The notes below the pieces were generated by a model that had not been told where the DNA came from, ran no database searches, and saw nothing but the letters and a program-made list of their open reading frames with translations. Position numbers and translations under genes: made by a program. From positions 1-36,442 of the forward strand of contig JAHFQV010000031.1 in NCBI GenBank assembly GCA_023259175.1: 36,442 bases of DNA, given 5' to 3'. Each line of letters begins with the position of its first letter. Position 1 is the first letter of the stretch. Below are positions 1 through 10,205 of this stretch, in pieces. Source of the DNA: Oxalobacteraceae bacterium (GTDB lineage: Bacteria; Pseudomonadota; Gammaproteobacteria; Burkholderiales; Burkholderiaceae_D).

Positions 1-493
1 CTTCTTCCACATACTTCAACATTTTGTTCAATGCGTGAACCACGGTTTGTTCCCGCACTTCATGTCGATTGCCAGCAAAGACTTTGCGTTCGGTGTGGGT
101 AAAGCCACCTACTTTCCAACCGAAACATACGGTGCCAACTGGTTTGCCAGGAACCGCGCCGCCAGGGCCGGCGATGCCAGTTGTGGAGAGCGAAATATGC
201 GCCTCAGAATTAGCGATTGCACCTTCGGCCATGGCGGCCGCGATTTCTTCACTGACTGCGCCATGTTGTGCAATGAGTGAGGCTGAAATGTCCAGCATTT
301 CTGTCTTTGACGAATTGGAGTAAGGGACAAAGCCGCAGTCAAACCATTCGGAAGAGCCGGCAATTTCGGTGAGTGCCTGACAGATACCCCCACCTGTACA
401 AGACTCTGCCACTGAGAGCAAGAGTTTTTTGGATTTGAGAATGGCGCCGACTCGTTCGGCGAGCTCAAGTGAATTGTGTATTTGATTTGGCAT
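1..493 (-). CDS. pncC: CinA C-terminal domain protein, nicotinamide-nucleotide amidase (partial, runs off the left edge)
   Basis: The protein starts MPNQIHNSLELAERVG and carries the family signature SVAESCTGGG near residue 30, followed by the conserved stretch TTGIAGPGG. This is the stand-alone C-terminal domain of CinA. In this family it hydrolyses the amide of nicotinamide mononucleotide (NMN to NaMN plus ammonia) in pyridine nucleotide salvage in the cytoplasm. The reading frame stays open to the window edge, where it reads HALNKMLKYVEE. That is close to the usual length of about 160-165 residues, so only a few residues are missing. The ATG has a GGAG Shine-Dalgarno sequence about 8 nt upstream. 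It is the last gene of the thiL-pgpA-pncC run, 77 bp after the pgpA stop. The family call is firm; the activity is inferred from the family. Confidence 0.9.
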   Translation of the reverse strand, partial: MPNQIHNSLELAERVGAILKSKKLLLSVAESCTGGGICQALTEIAGSSEWFDCGFVPYSNSSKTEMLDISASLIAQHGAVSEEIAAAMAEGAIANSEAHISLSTTGIAGPGGAVPGKPVGTVCFGWKVGGFTHTERKVFAGNRHEVREQTVVHALNKMLKYVEE

Positions 494-570
494 ACGACAG
501 TCTCCGTGGTTTTCCTCGTAGGAATACTTTACCACTATGTCGAAGCCCAATTGGTGATTTTTTTCGTGGT

Positions 571-1095
571 TTAACCACTACGCCACAAAGCGAAACAAAG
601 TAGCGTAAAAAACGCCGCAACAATGTCATCAAACATCACGCCAAAACCTCCTTTAAACTTGCGATCGAAGTAGCCGATGGGCGGTGGTTTGACCATGTCG
701 AAAAATCGAAAGCCGATGAAGGCCCAGCACTGCACACTAAACGAGGCTGGGGTCACTAACAGTAGCACCAGCCAAAAGGCGATGATTTCATCCCAAACCA
801 TGCTGCCATGATCGGGCACTCCCAGATTTTTTCCCGTGATGGCGCAGACCCAGACGCCGATAAAAAAACCGACCACGATGATGATAGCCCAATTGAAAGG
901 GGTAAAAAATAGAGGCCAGCGTAAGCTCAGTACGACAAAACTTAACCAAGCGAAAAGGGTGCCGGAAGTGCCTGGCATGATGGGCGATAAACCACTCCCA
1001 AATCCCTGCGCTAAGAAATGAGCGGGATGCGCGCACATGAAACGGAATGTAGCTCGGATGCGGGCAGCGGGAGATGGAGATGGAGACGAATTCAT
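571..1095 (-). CDS. pgpA: Phosphatidylglycerophosphatase A
   Basis: A 174-residue integral membrane phosphatase that removes the phosphate from phosphatidylglycerol phosphate in phospholipid synthesis. The family motifs are clear: GSGLSPIMPGTSGTL near the N-terminus, then DHGSMVWDEIIAFW, then DMVKPPPIGYFDRK and GGFGVMFDDIVAA. The acidic residues in the WDE and DD motifs belong to the active site in this family. About four hydrophobic segments are visible. The reading frame is open further upstream to 1215, but that part overlaps the end of thiL and does not look like PgpA. The ATG at 1095 lies 31 bp after the thiL stop and gives the normal family length. No strong Shine-Dalgarno sequence is seen, which fits translation coupled to thiL. 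thiL-pgpA-cinA is a common order in proteobacteria. Confidence 0.93.
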   Translation of the reverse strand: MNSSPSPSPAARIRATFRFMCAHPAHFLAQGFGSGLSPIMPGTSGTLFAWLSFVVLSLRWPLFFTPFNWAIIIVVGFFIGVWVCAITGKNLGVPDHGSMVWDEIIAFWLVLLLVTPASFSVQCWAFIGFRFFDMVKPPPIGYFDRKFKGGFGVMFDDIVAAFFTLLCFALWRSG

Positions 1096-1126
1096 GATGA
1101 AAGTGCGGAGTCGGTTCCTGATCAAT

Positions 1127-2095
1127 TTAGTCGGTACGGAAGTGATCAAAAGATTGTAGCGCAAGCGAGAGTTCTTTTTTATTTTTATCGAGTATTCGCA
1201 GACCTGTTGGGGCAACGATACGGCCTATCCGGGTGACCGGGGTGTTGGCTGTTTGCGCAGCGGTGAGTACCTGCGAGCGCCGAGTGCTTGAAGCCGTAAA
1301 ACATAATTCGTAATCATCGCCACCAGTTAATGCAAATTGTCTTTGCAGCGCATTTTTTTGCGAGGCCAGCACCGCGCCTATCGGCAAGCTATCCACATCA
1401 ATTTCAGCGCCTACGGCTGAAGCGGCGAGGATATGCCCAAGATCGCCTGTTAAGCCATCGGAAATATCCAAAGCAGCATGTGCGAGCCCGCGTAAGGCGA
1501 GTCCTAAAGCGATTCTTGGTGTGGGCGTGTGGAGTCTGGCTGCGGCCTTTGCAAACGCCTCTGCATCGAGGCGTACTTCGTTTTTGAGGGCGGCCAAGGC
1601 AAGGCGGGCATCGCCTAATGCACCCGAGATCCAAATGTCGTCGCCCACTTGCGCCGCAGTGCGTTTTAAAGCCAGTCCCGATGGTAATTCGCCCAAGATC
1701 GTGATGCAGATATTGAGCGGTCCTTTGGTGGTGTCGCCACCGATGAGAGGGCAGTTAAATTGCCTTGCCAGCGCCAATAAACCTTCTGAAAATGGCGCTA
1801 ACCAAGCTTCATTCACTTCGGGTAGGGCAATTGCCAAGGTAAATCCCAAAGGCGATGCGCCCATCGCGGCGAGATCCGATAAATTGACCGCTAGGCTTTT
1901 ATGTCCAAGGCTGCGCGGATCAACGTCGGGGAAAAAATGCCGACCACTGACTAGCATGTCGCTGGAAATGGCAAGCTGCATCCCCGGCTGCGGATTAATT
2001 AAAGCGCAATCGTCACCGATTCCCAAAGCCAGCTGCGGGTGGGTCAATGGCTTAACGCTGAAATATTTTTTGATGAGGTCGAATTCTGAAAGCAT
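1127..2095 (-). CDS. thiL: Thiamine-monophosphate kinase
   Basis: A 322-residue cytoplasmic kinase that converts thiamine monophosphate to thiamine pyrophosphate with ATP, the last step of the pathway. Motifs in order: LSEFDLIKKYF at the start, GIGDDCA near 26 (metal and nucleotide binding), SSDMLVSGRHF, NLSDLAAMGA, GGDTTKG in the middle, DISDGL and TGGDDYELCF towards the end. This is the PurM-like fold order of ThiL. I chose the ATG at 2095 because family members begin MLSEFDLI. An in-frame TTG at 2116 would add seven residues and has no ribosome binding site. It is the first gene of the thiL-pgpA-pncC run. Confidence 0.95.
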   Translation of the reverse strand: MLSEFDLIKKYFSVKPLTHPQLALGIGDDCALINPQPGMQLAISSDMLVSGRHFFPDVDPRSLGHKSLAVNLSDLAAMGASPLGFTLAIALPEVNEAWLAPFSEGLLALARQFNCPLIGGDTTKGPLNICITILGELPSGLALKRTAAQVGDDIWISGALGDARLALAALKNEVRLDAEAFAKAAARLHTPTPRIALGLALRGLAHAALDISDGLTGDLGHILAASAVGAEIDVDSLPIGAVLASQKNALQRQFALTGGDDYELCFTASSTRRSQVLTAAQTANTPVTRIGRIVAPTGLRILDKNKKELSLALQSFDHFRTD

Positions 2096-2202
2096 AGGGT
2101 ATTGTACCGAGGACAATCAAGATTTGAGCTAAATTGACTCGTGAATTTTGCACGGTAGACAAAAAATTTAGACGAGCGCGCTCTTTGTCTATCCAAGGAG
2201 TT

Positions 2203-2694
2203 TTAGACCGCAGCCTCTTGCGCGATTTGTACTTCCCCAAAGGTCAAAAATAAACTGACACCTGGTTTCACGATCACCCGATAGGCCCCTTTGGCCTGTG
2301 TGAGACGCATTGCAAGGGCTGCATATTCCCAGGCCCGGTGTTCGGTGCAATCAACCCGACTCTTGGTGAGTTCAGCGACTTTTTGCTGTTTGCCAAATGC
2401 CTTCACGACATTTGCGTTTTTTTGTAAAGCGGGAAGAACAGAGGGGTGTTTCCAGCCCCATAGAAAACTGTTTTCATGATGATGAAAGGAGCCAATCACT
2501 TGCGCGGGCGCGATAGCAAAACTACCGTCTTGGAAGGTCAGAAGGAGTTGGCCAGTGTATTGATCGAGATGCCAAGACTGTTCTTCACCTAAGCGCCAGT
2601 TTGCGTTGTGCAGCATCATGGCCGTTTGCGCTTCCTCTGCGCTCGCGGCGATGAATGCGTCGAGATTTTTTTCGCGATTAAAAAACTTAAGCAT
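2203..2694 (-). CDS. Conserved hypothetical protein, DUF6882-like
   Basis: A 163-residue, probably cytoplasmic protein with no signal peptide or membrane segment. It has several aromatic motifs: NANWRLGEEQSWHLDQ at about 30-45, then GSFHHHENSFLWGWKHPSV at about 68-86. The WxWxxP pattern recalls the DUF6882 family, but I make that link from memory and hold it loosely. No catalytic motif is visible. The ATG is followed by LKFFNREKNLD, and no clear Shine-Dalgarno sequence precedes it. The gene lies upstream of thiL on the same strand with a 107 bp gap, so it may or may not be cotranscribed with it. The real function is unknown. Confidence 0.6.
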   Translation of the reverse strand: MLKFFNREKNLDAFIAASAEEAQTAMMLHNANWRLGEEQSWHLDQYTGQLLLTFQDGSFAIAPAQVIGSFHHHENSFLWGWKHPSVLPALQKNANVVKAFGKQQKVAELTKSRVDCTEHRAWEYAALAMRLTQAKGAYRVIVKPGVSLFLTFGEVQIAQEAAV

Positions 2695-3188
2695 GAAATG
2701 AATAAGGGGGTGAAATTTTGATAGAGTGTTAAAGGATACTGTACCACCATCGTCTTACCCCAGCATCATCGCTACTGCTTTGCTGTCCATTGCTATCCAT
2801 TGCTATGGTCAGCGGCGGTATGCCTGGCTGGAGGTGCTTTGGGGTAGTTACTTTCTGGTTTTTTTTATGTACTTACTTTTGTACTTGCTCGCCTGCTTAT
2901 TTGTGTACGAATCTCTGACGATTTTTTTCAAGCTATTGTGCCTGTTTTTTGAGTGTTCGAGATGCTCCCAGATGAAAAATACTGGAGATATTGAATTATT
3001 GCAATACATCTTTTATTTTTTTTGCGGACTGCAGCGCGTTGACTACATTTTTTGTGGATAGAGCCTATTTTTGTTTTGAATCCTATGCTTTTTCTGCATG
3101 CAGGTCATAGAAATACTTATGAGGCAATGCTTTCTCGTCTGCTAGAATTACTGACCCTCTATCGATAGCATTTTAAGGAACGATCAAT
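2695..3188. other. Intergenic region between the DUF6882-like gene and maeB
   Basis: About 490 bp of T-rich sequence between divergent genes. An open frame at 2726-3061 starts with GTG, lacks a ribosome binding site and translates to an unusually Phe/Leu/Cys-rich peptide, so I do not call it a gene. A 10 bp unit is repeated twice in tandem at 2787-2806. The region must hold the maeB promoter. A TAGAAT box at 3143-3148 is a possible -10 about 40 bp before the maeB start, but no good -35 stands at the right distance. AAGGAA at 3174-3179 is the maeB Shine-Dalgarno sequence. Confidence 0.5.
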
Positions 3189-5501
3189 ATGGATTCGTCG
3201 TCAGAACAAAAAGAATTACTTCGTCAACAGTTACGCCAGGCTGCGTTGGAATATCACGAATTTCCTTCGCCAGGAAAAATCAGTGTCACTCCTACAAAAC
3301 AATTAACCAATCAACGTGATCTCGCCTTGGCCTATTCGCCCGGTGTCGCATCGCCTTGCGAAGAAATTGTTGCAGATCCAGCCGCGGCATTCAAGTACAC
3401 CGCTCGTGGCAATTTGGTCGGCGTAATTACCAATGGTACGGCGGTGCTGGGTTTGGGTAACATCGGCCCACTCGCTTCCAAGCCGGTGATGGAAGGTAAG
3501 GGCGTGCTCTTTAAAAAATTTGCTGGCATCGATGTTTTTGATATTGAAATTAACGAATCCGATCCAGATAAATTAGTCGATATTATTGCCTCCCTTGAGC
3601 CTACTTTTGGTGGGATTAATCTCGAAGATATCAAAGCACCCGAGTGTTTTTACATCGAAAGAAAACTCCGTGATCGTATGAAAATACCGGTCTTTCATGA
3701 TGATCAGCACGGCACCGCAATTATCGTGGGTGCAGCGATCATGAATGGTTTGAAAGTCGTTGAGAAAGATATTAAGCAATGCAAGTTGGTGGTCTCAGGC
3801 GCAGGCGCGGCGGCCTTGGCCTGCTTAGATTTAATCGTGGATTTGGGCTTTCCGATTGAGCATATTTTTGTCACTGATTTAGCCGGTGTGGTGTATAAAG
3901 GTCGCCAGGAATTGATGGATCCGGACAAGGAAAAATTTGCTCAGCAAACCAGCGCTCGTAGTTTGAAAGAGGTGATGGTTGACGCGGATATTTTTCTAGG
4001 ATTGTCGGCCGGTGGTGTACTTAAACCCGATATGGTGAAAACGATGGCGGCGCGACCTTTGATATTGGCGCTCGCAAATCCCACACCTGAGATTTTGCCC
4101 GAAGAAGTGCGATCGGTACGCGACGATGCAATCATGGCGACGGGGCGTTCGGATTTTCCGAATCAGGTTAATAATGTGCTCTGTTTCCCGTATATTTTTC
4201 GCGGTGCTTTAGACTGTGGTGCGACGACCATCACAAGAGAAATGGAAATCGCGGTAGTCCATGCGATTGCAGATTTGGCGCAGGCCGAACAGTCCGATGT
4301 AGTGGCCACGGCTTACGGTATATCCAACCTTTCCTTTGGCCCTGAATATTTGATTCCCAAGCCTTTCGATCCGCGCTTGATGATAAAAATCGCGCCTGCT
4401 GTGGCTAAAGCGGCGGATGAATGTAAGGTCGCTGCGCGTCCAATTAAAGATATGCAGGCCTATATTGATCGCCTCCAGCAATTTGTTTATCACAGCGGCA
4501 CGTTCATGAAGCCGCTGTTTCAAATTGCCAAGAAAACGCCTATGGAGAAAAAACGCATTGTCTTTGCAGAGGGTGAAGAAGAGCGTGTTTTACGGGCGGT
4601 GCAAGTGGTGGTCGATGAAGATTTGGCGCGACCTATTTTGGTGGGACGTCCGCACATTCTCGAGCAGCGCATTGAAAAATTTGGTTTGCGTTTGCGGGCT
4701 GGAATTGACTTTGAGATGATCAATCCAGAGATGGATGCGCGTTATCGTGATTACTGGCAGACCTACCACCAAATGACCTGCCGCCAAGGCATCACTGAGC
4801 AGTACGCGAAATTGGAGATGCGCCGTCGGCATACTTTGATAGGCTCGATGATGCTGCATAAGGGCGATGCCGATGGCATGATCTGCGGCACATTTGGAAT
4901 TGGCAGCTTACACCTGTTTTACGTCAACCAGGTATTGGGTAAACGCGAGGGCGTGAAGGTTTATGCGGCGATGAATGGATTAGTCTTACCTGATCGTCAG
5001 TTGGTCTTGGTTGATACTCACATCAATGAAAATCCAACGGCCGAGCAGATCGCTGAAATCACGATTATGGCGGCCGAAGAAATGCGCCGTTTTGGCTTGC
5101 AACCGAAAGCTGCTCTGCTCTCCCATTCAAATTTCGGCTCCAGCAATACCGAGTCCGCCAAGAAAATGCGCGCAGCATTAGCGATTATTCAGCGCGACGC
5201 ACCTGATTTGGAAGTTGATGGGGAAATGCACGGCGATAGTGCATTGGATGCCGATTACCGGCAAAAAATTATGCCGAGTTCCAATTTGACGGGCGACGCT
5301 AATTTGCTGGTGATGCCTAATATCGATGCCGCCAATATTGCGTATAACCTCCTTAAAACAGCCGCAGGAAATAATATCGCGATAGGGCCGATTTTATTGG
5401 GTTGCGCTAAACCCGTCCATATTTTGACCTCCTCCTCTACTGTTCGTCGTATTGTCAATATGACTGCGCTGTGCGTGGTTGATGCTGTTTTCCAACGCTA
5501 A
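3189..5501 (+). CDS. maeB: NADP-dependent malic enzyme with C-terminal phosphotransacetylase-like domain
   Basis: A 770-residue cytoplasmic enzyme that decarboxylates malate to pyruvate, usually with NADP. Residues 1 to about 430 are the malic enzyme part: [11 protein letters not shown] near 50, [11 protein letters not shown] near 85, [11 protein letters not shown] near 145, DDQHGTA near 172 and a Rossmann motif [12 protein letters not shown] near 203. Residues from about 440 to the end match the phosphate acetyl/butyryl transferase fold ([40 protein letters not shown]). In MaeB this domain is thought to be regulatory, binding acetyl-CoA. Length fits the family (about 760 residues). AAGGAA stands 9 nt before the ATG. 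The gene stands alone, followed by a strong terminator. Confidence 0.95.
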   Translation: MDSSSEQKELLRQQLRQAALEYHEFPSPGKISVTPTKQLTNQRDLALAYSPGVASPCEEIVADPAAAFKYTARGNLVGVITNGTAVLGLGNIGPLASKPVMEGKGVLFKKFAGIDVFDIEINESDPDKLVDIIASLEPTFGGINLEDIKAPECFYIERKLRDRMKIPVFHDDQHGTAIIVGAAIMNGLKVVEKDIKQCKLVVSGAGAAALACLDLIVDLGFPIEHIFVTDLAGVVYKGRQELMDPDKEKFAQQTSARSLKEVMVDADIFLGLSAGGVLKPDMVKTMAARPLILALANPTPEILPEEVRSVRDDAIMATGRSDFPNQVNNVLCFPYIFRGALDCGATTITREMEIAVVHAIADLAQAEQSDVVATAYGISNLSFGPEYLIPKPFDPRLMIKIAPAVAKAADECKVAARPIKDMQAYIDRLQQFVYHSGTFMKPLFQIAKKTPMEKKRIVFAEGEEERVLRAVQVVVDEDLARPILVGRPHILEQRIEKFGLRLRAGIDFEMINPEMDARYRDYWQTYHQMTCRQGITEQYAKLEMRRRHTLIGSMMLHKGDADGMICGTFGIGSLHLFYVNQVLGKREGVKVYAAMNGLVLPDRQLVLVDTHINENPTAEQIAEITIMAAEEMRRFGLQPKAALLSHSNFGSSNTESAKKMRAALAIIQRDAPDLEVDGEMHGDSALDADYRQKIMPSSNLTGDANLLVMPNIDAANIAYNLLKTAAGNNIAIGPILLGCAKPVHILTSSSTVRRIVNMTALCVVDAVFQR

Positions 5502-5523
5502 TTTCCTCGTCAAGACCTTCACC

Positions 5524-5555
5524 AAACAGCAGCTTGCTTAGCTGCTGTTTTTTTT
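5524..5555 (+). terminator. Rho-independent terminator of maeB
   Basis: A perfect 10 bp stem (AAACAGCAGC at 5524-5533 paired with 5541-5550) with a 7 nt loop, followed by a run of T to 5555. It lies 22 bp after the maeB stop. The tract of A before the stem could also give weak termination on the other strand. Confidence 0.92.
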
Positions 5556-8295
<2,740 letters not shown>

Positions 8296-8310
8296 GTCAT
8301 TCGAAAGCTT

Positions 8311-8330
8311 GGGTATTTTTCGAAATACCC
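8311..8330 (+). terminator. Hairpin just after the M4 protease stop codon
   Basis: A perfect 8 bp stem (GGGTATTT with AAATACCC) closed by a TTCG loop, 15 bp after the stop codon. UUCG loops give very stable RNA hairpins. No T run follows, so it may protect the 3' end of the mRNA rather than end transcription itself. A stronger terminator lies at 8477. Confidence 0.5.
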
Positions 8331-8362
8331 TAGTCTCTAGAGATGAAGGCAAATTTCCATTC

Positions 8363-8382
8363 ATTCCCGTGAAAACGGGAAT
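8363..8382. repeat. REP-like palindrome
   Basis: ATTCCCGT-GAAA-ACGGGAAT is a perfect 8 bp stem with a GAAA loop. It resembles the ATTCCCGC...GCGGGAAT palindromes scattered between genes in many beta- and gammaproteobacteria. Whether it is repeated elsewhere in this genome cannot be seen here. Confidence 0.45.
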
Positions 8383-8476
8383 TCTTTGACGCCTTGTTAA
8401 AGGCATGGAGAATTGCTTTTCTTAGTGTGATGTGGGAAAAACGGAACTAGCGCTTGCTTGATTCAGTTTGACCCTG

Positions 8477-8509
8477 AAAAAGCCGACATGCACCGTGTCG
8501 GCTTTTTTG
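8477..8509 (+). terminator. Strong rho-independent terminator
   Basis: A perfect 12 bp stem (AAAAAGCCGACA at 8477-8488 with 8496-8507) and a 7 nt loop, followed by more T. The A run on the other side makes it likely to work in both directions. It separates the M4 protease from the convergent small zinc-ribbon gene. Confidence 0.9.
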
Positions 8510-8563
8510 TTTTAAAAAACCTCCGCGCTTCCCTAGCGTTTTGATGAGGGAAAGCCGCGTTGG

Positions 8564-8776
8564 CTAATGATGGTGCGACCAATGCCCGTCTTCAGATGCC
8601 AAATAAGCTTTGACCGTCGCTTGATCTCCGGTCGCATGTTTTTTGAGTGTGCCGCAATCACAAATTCCCTGATAGGCTTGAATATGTGCGCAAGTGGAGA
8701 GTTTTTGTAAAAAAACTTTGACGAACTTTCCGCATTGTTCGCATTTAAAGTGGAGAATACGTGCTGGCTTGTTCAT
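8564..8776 (-). CDS. Small zinc-ribbon-like protein of unknown function
   Basis: A 70-residue protein with two cysteine pairs, CEQC (C12, C15) and CDC (C39, C41), plus C29. It ends in a His-rich tail (DGHWSHHH). The spacing fits a small zinc ribbon or another metal site, and there is no signal peptide or membrane segment. The gene is short, but the cysteine pattern and its position ending 54 bp beyond a bidirectional terminator support it. No strong Shine-Dalgarno sequence is seen before the ATG. I do not recognise a named family. Confidence 0.6.
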   Translation of the reverse strand: MNKPARILHFKCEQCGKFVKVFLQKLSTCAHIQAYQGICDCGTLKKHATGDQATVKAYLASEDGHWSHHH

Positions 8777-8884
8777 GGCTAGTGGATGGCATGTAAAGGT
8801 GTGTGAGCCGAGATTTTATCGTATTTAGATCGACCGAAAAAAGAATCGGCACTTTTGCCGTGTTTTAGAATTTTTACTACGCTG

Positions 8885-9433
8885 ATGAAATTGAATACCT
8901 ACCTCGCCCTATTTAGAGGCATTAATGTCGGTGGCAAAAATATTTTGCCGATGAAGGATTTGCTCGAACTCGTGACCCAACTAGGCGTGCAGAAAGCGCG
9001 AACTTATATTCAGAGTGGTAATCTTGTTTTTGATGCTAAGCCAGCCGATTGCGCCACCATTGAGCAGCAAATCCGCCTCGCGATTAAAGCGCGCTTTGGT
9101 TTTGAGCCAGCGATTATTTTAATCGGTGCCAAGCAGCTTGCGCAGATCATCGAAGCTTCGCCATTTTCAAGCACAGAAGAACAAGCGCAAAGCGCACATT
9201 TTGGTTTTTTGTCGAAGCCAGCGACGCAGGCGGATATGCAAAAGCTAGAAAAAATGTGCAAAGAAAGTGAGCGCTTTGTATTGACCGAACAAGTTTTTTA
9301 TCTGTTCGCCCCAGAAGGACTCGGGCAATCGAAATTAGCCGCTGGTGCCGAAAAAGCGCTCGGTGTGCAAACCACATTTCGCAATTTTCGTACTGTCCTT
9401 AAGTTGCGTGAAATGGTGTCTAATCGCGTCTAG
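8885..9433 (+). CDS. DUF1697 family protein
   Basis: A 182-residue cytoplasmic protein. The start, TYLALFRGINVGGKNILPM, followed by LGVQKARTYIQSGNLVFDA at about 35-53, is the hallmark of DUF1697. The family is widespread in bacteria and its biochemical role is unknown. The ATG at 8885 matches the usual family start (MKLNTYLALFRGINVG). A TTG at 8855 would add ten residues with no support. It stands alone on the plus strand and converges on the response regulator gene. A short inverted repeat (AGGCCG at 9457-9462 with CGGCCT at 9480-9485) between them could be a weak shared terminator. Confidence 0.88.
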   Translation: MKLNTYLALFRGINVGGKNILPMKDLLELVTQLGVQKARTYIQSGNLVFDAKPADCATIEQQIRLAIKARFGFEPAIILIGAKQLAQIIEASPFSSTEEQAQSAHFGFLSKPATQADMQKLEKMCKESERFVLTEQVFYLFAPEGLGQSKLAAGAEKALGVQTTFRNFRTVLKLREMVSNRV

Positions 9434-9504
9434 TGGTATCCGAACGAAGTTGAGTTAGGCCGAGTAAATTTTTCAGTAGCGGCCTTAATTGGTGCCTACG
9501 ACAC

Positions 9505-10203
9505 TTATGCTTCCGGTCGTGCAGTGCGAATGCCTAGGCGCGACACTTCGATTAGTAATTCTGTCCTGCGCGCCACGCGAAAAATTCGAAATAATTTGGG
9601 TACATAGTGTTTTCGTATAGTGCCTTCTTCGACATTCATTTTGCAGGCGATCGTTTTGTTGGGTAGGCCCTGACATAGATAATATAAAACCTCAAGACTG
9701 CGTCCCGCGATGCCTAAAGTTTCGGCTGAAACGATGGTTTCTGTGGGTGTTTCTCTGTGATTGATACGGTCGTATTCAAATAGGTCGAGCGGGATAAAAA
9801 TTCCACCTTCGAACACCGTATTGAGCGCGTTTCGAAAAACTTCATCGCTGTCTGAGTTTTTGGATATAAATCCACTGGCACCTAAATTGAGGCATTCCAA
9901 CACCAAGGATTTGTCTGAGCTTGCCGAGAGCATGATAGTTCGCACATTGATTTCATGGCTGCGAATAAAGGCGAGTACATCCCGTCCATCATGAGTTGAA
10001 TTGAGGTCGATATCCAAAAAGAAGAAGTCGAAACTGTATTCGCTTAATGCCTTGACTGCATCTTCATAGCAAGAAACTTCCACAATTTTCGCTTCTGGTT
10101 CGGTGATGTGTATCAATTCGCGCATGCCTGCGCGCACCAGTCCCTGATCTTCTAATATTAAAATTGTTTTTTGGTCGCTGCTGCGTTTGGGGGTTTCATT
10201 CAT
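9505..10203 (-). CDS. LuxR/NarL-type response regulator
   Basis: A 232-residue transcription factor. Residues 13 to about 130 form a receiver domain with the acidic pair E18/D19, the phospho-acceptor D64 in FFLDIDLN and the conserved lysine K115 in GFISKNSD. Residues of about 160-220 form a LuxR-type helix-turn-helix (LEVLYYLCQGLPNKTIACKM, then VEEGTIRKHYVPKLFRIF). The typical N-K-x-I-A turn is present. It starts 2 bp after the stop of the hybrid kinase, so the two are almost certainly cotranscribed and form one signalling pathway. Its targets are unknown; the neighbouring secreted proteases are candidates only by position. Confidence 0.92.
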   Translation of the reverse strand: MNETPKRSSDQKTILILEDQGLVRAGMRELIHITEPEAKIVEVSCYEDAVKALSEYSFDFFFLDIDLNSTHDGRDVLAFIRSHEINVRTIMLSASSDKSLVLECLNLGASGFISKNSDSDEVFRNALNTVFEGGIFIPLDLFEYDRINHRETPTETIVSAETLGIAGRSLEVLYYLCQGLPNKTIACKMNVEEGTIRKHYVPKLFRIFRVARRTELLIEVSRLGIRTARPEA

Positions 10204-10205
10204 CT

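Noticed and set aside
109-468. Minus-strand open frame of 119 codons at the left edge
   Set aside because: It lies in another frame inside the real CinA-type gene, whose motifs (ESCTGGG) are in a different frame starting at 493.
566-578. Palindrome GTGGTT-T-AACCAC at the pgpA stop as a terminator
   Set aside because: No T run follows on either strand and pncC downstream appears to belong to the same run; it is too short to claim a function.
1521-2132. Open frame of 203 codons on the plus strand, antisense to thiL
   Set aside because: It lies opposite a clear ThiL coding sequence, has no ribosome binding site and its translation has no family features; it is a shadow of thiL codon use.
2787-2806. 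Two tandem 10 bp units as a CRISPR or regulatory repeat
   Set aside because: Only two copies with no spacers or symmetry; likely chance or slippage. No CRISPR-like array was seen anywhere in the window.
2726-3061. Open frame of 111 codons in the maeB upstream region
   Set aside because: It starts with GTG without a ribosome binding site and reads through T-rich sequence, giving an implausible Phe/Leu/Cys-rich peptide with no recognisable feature.
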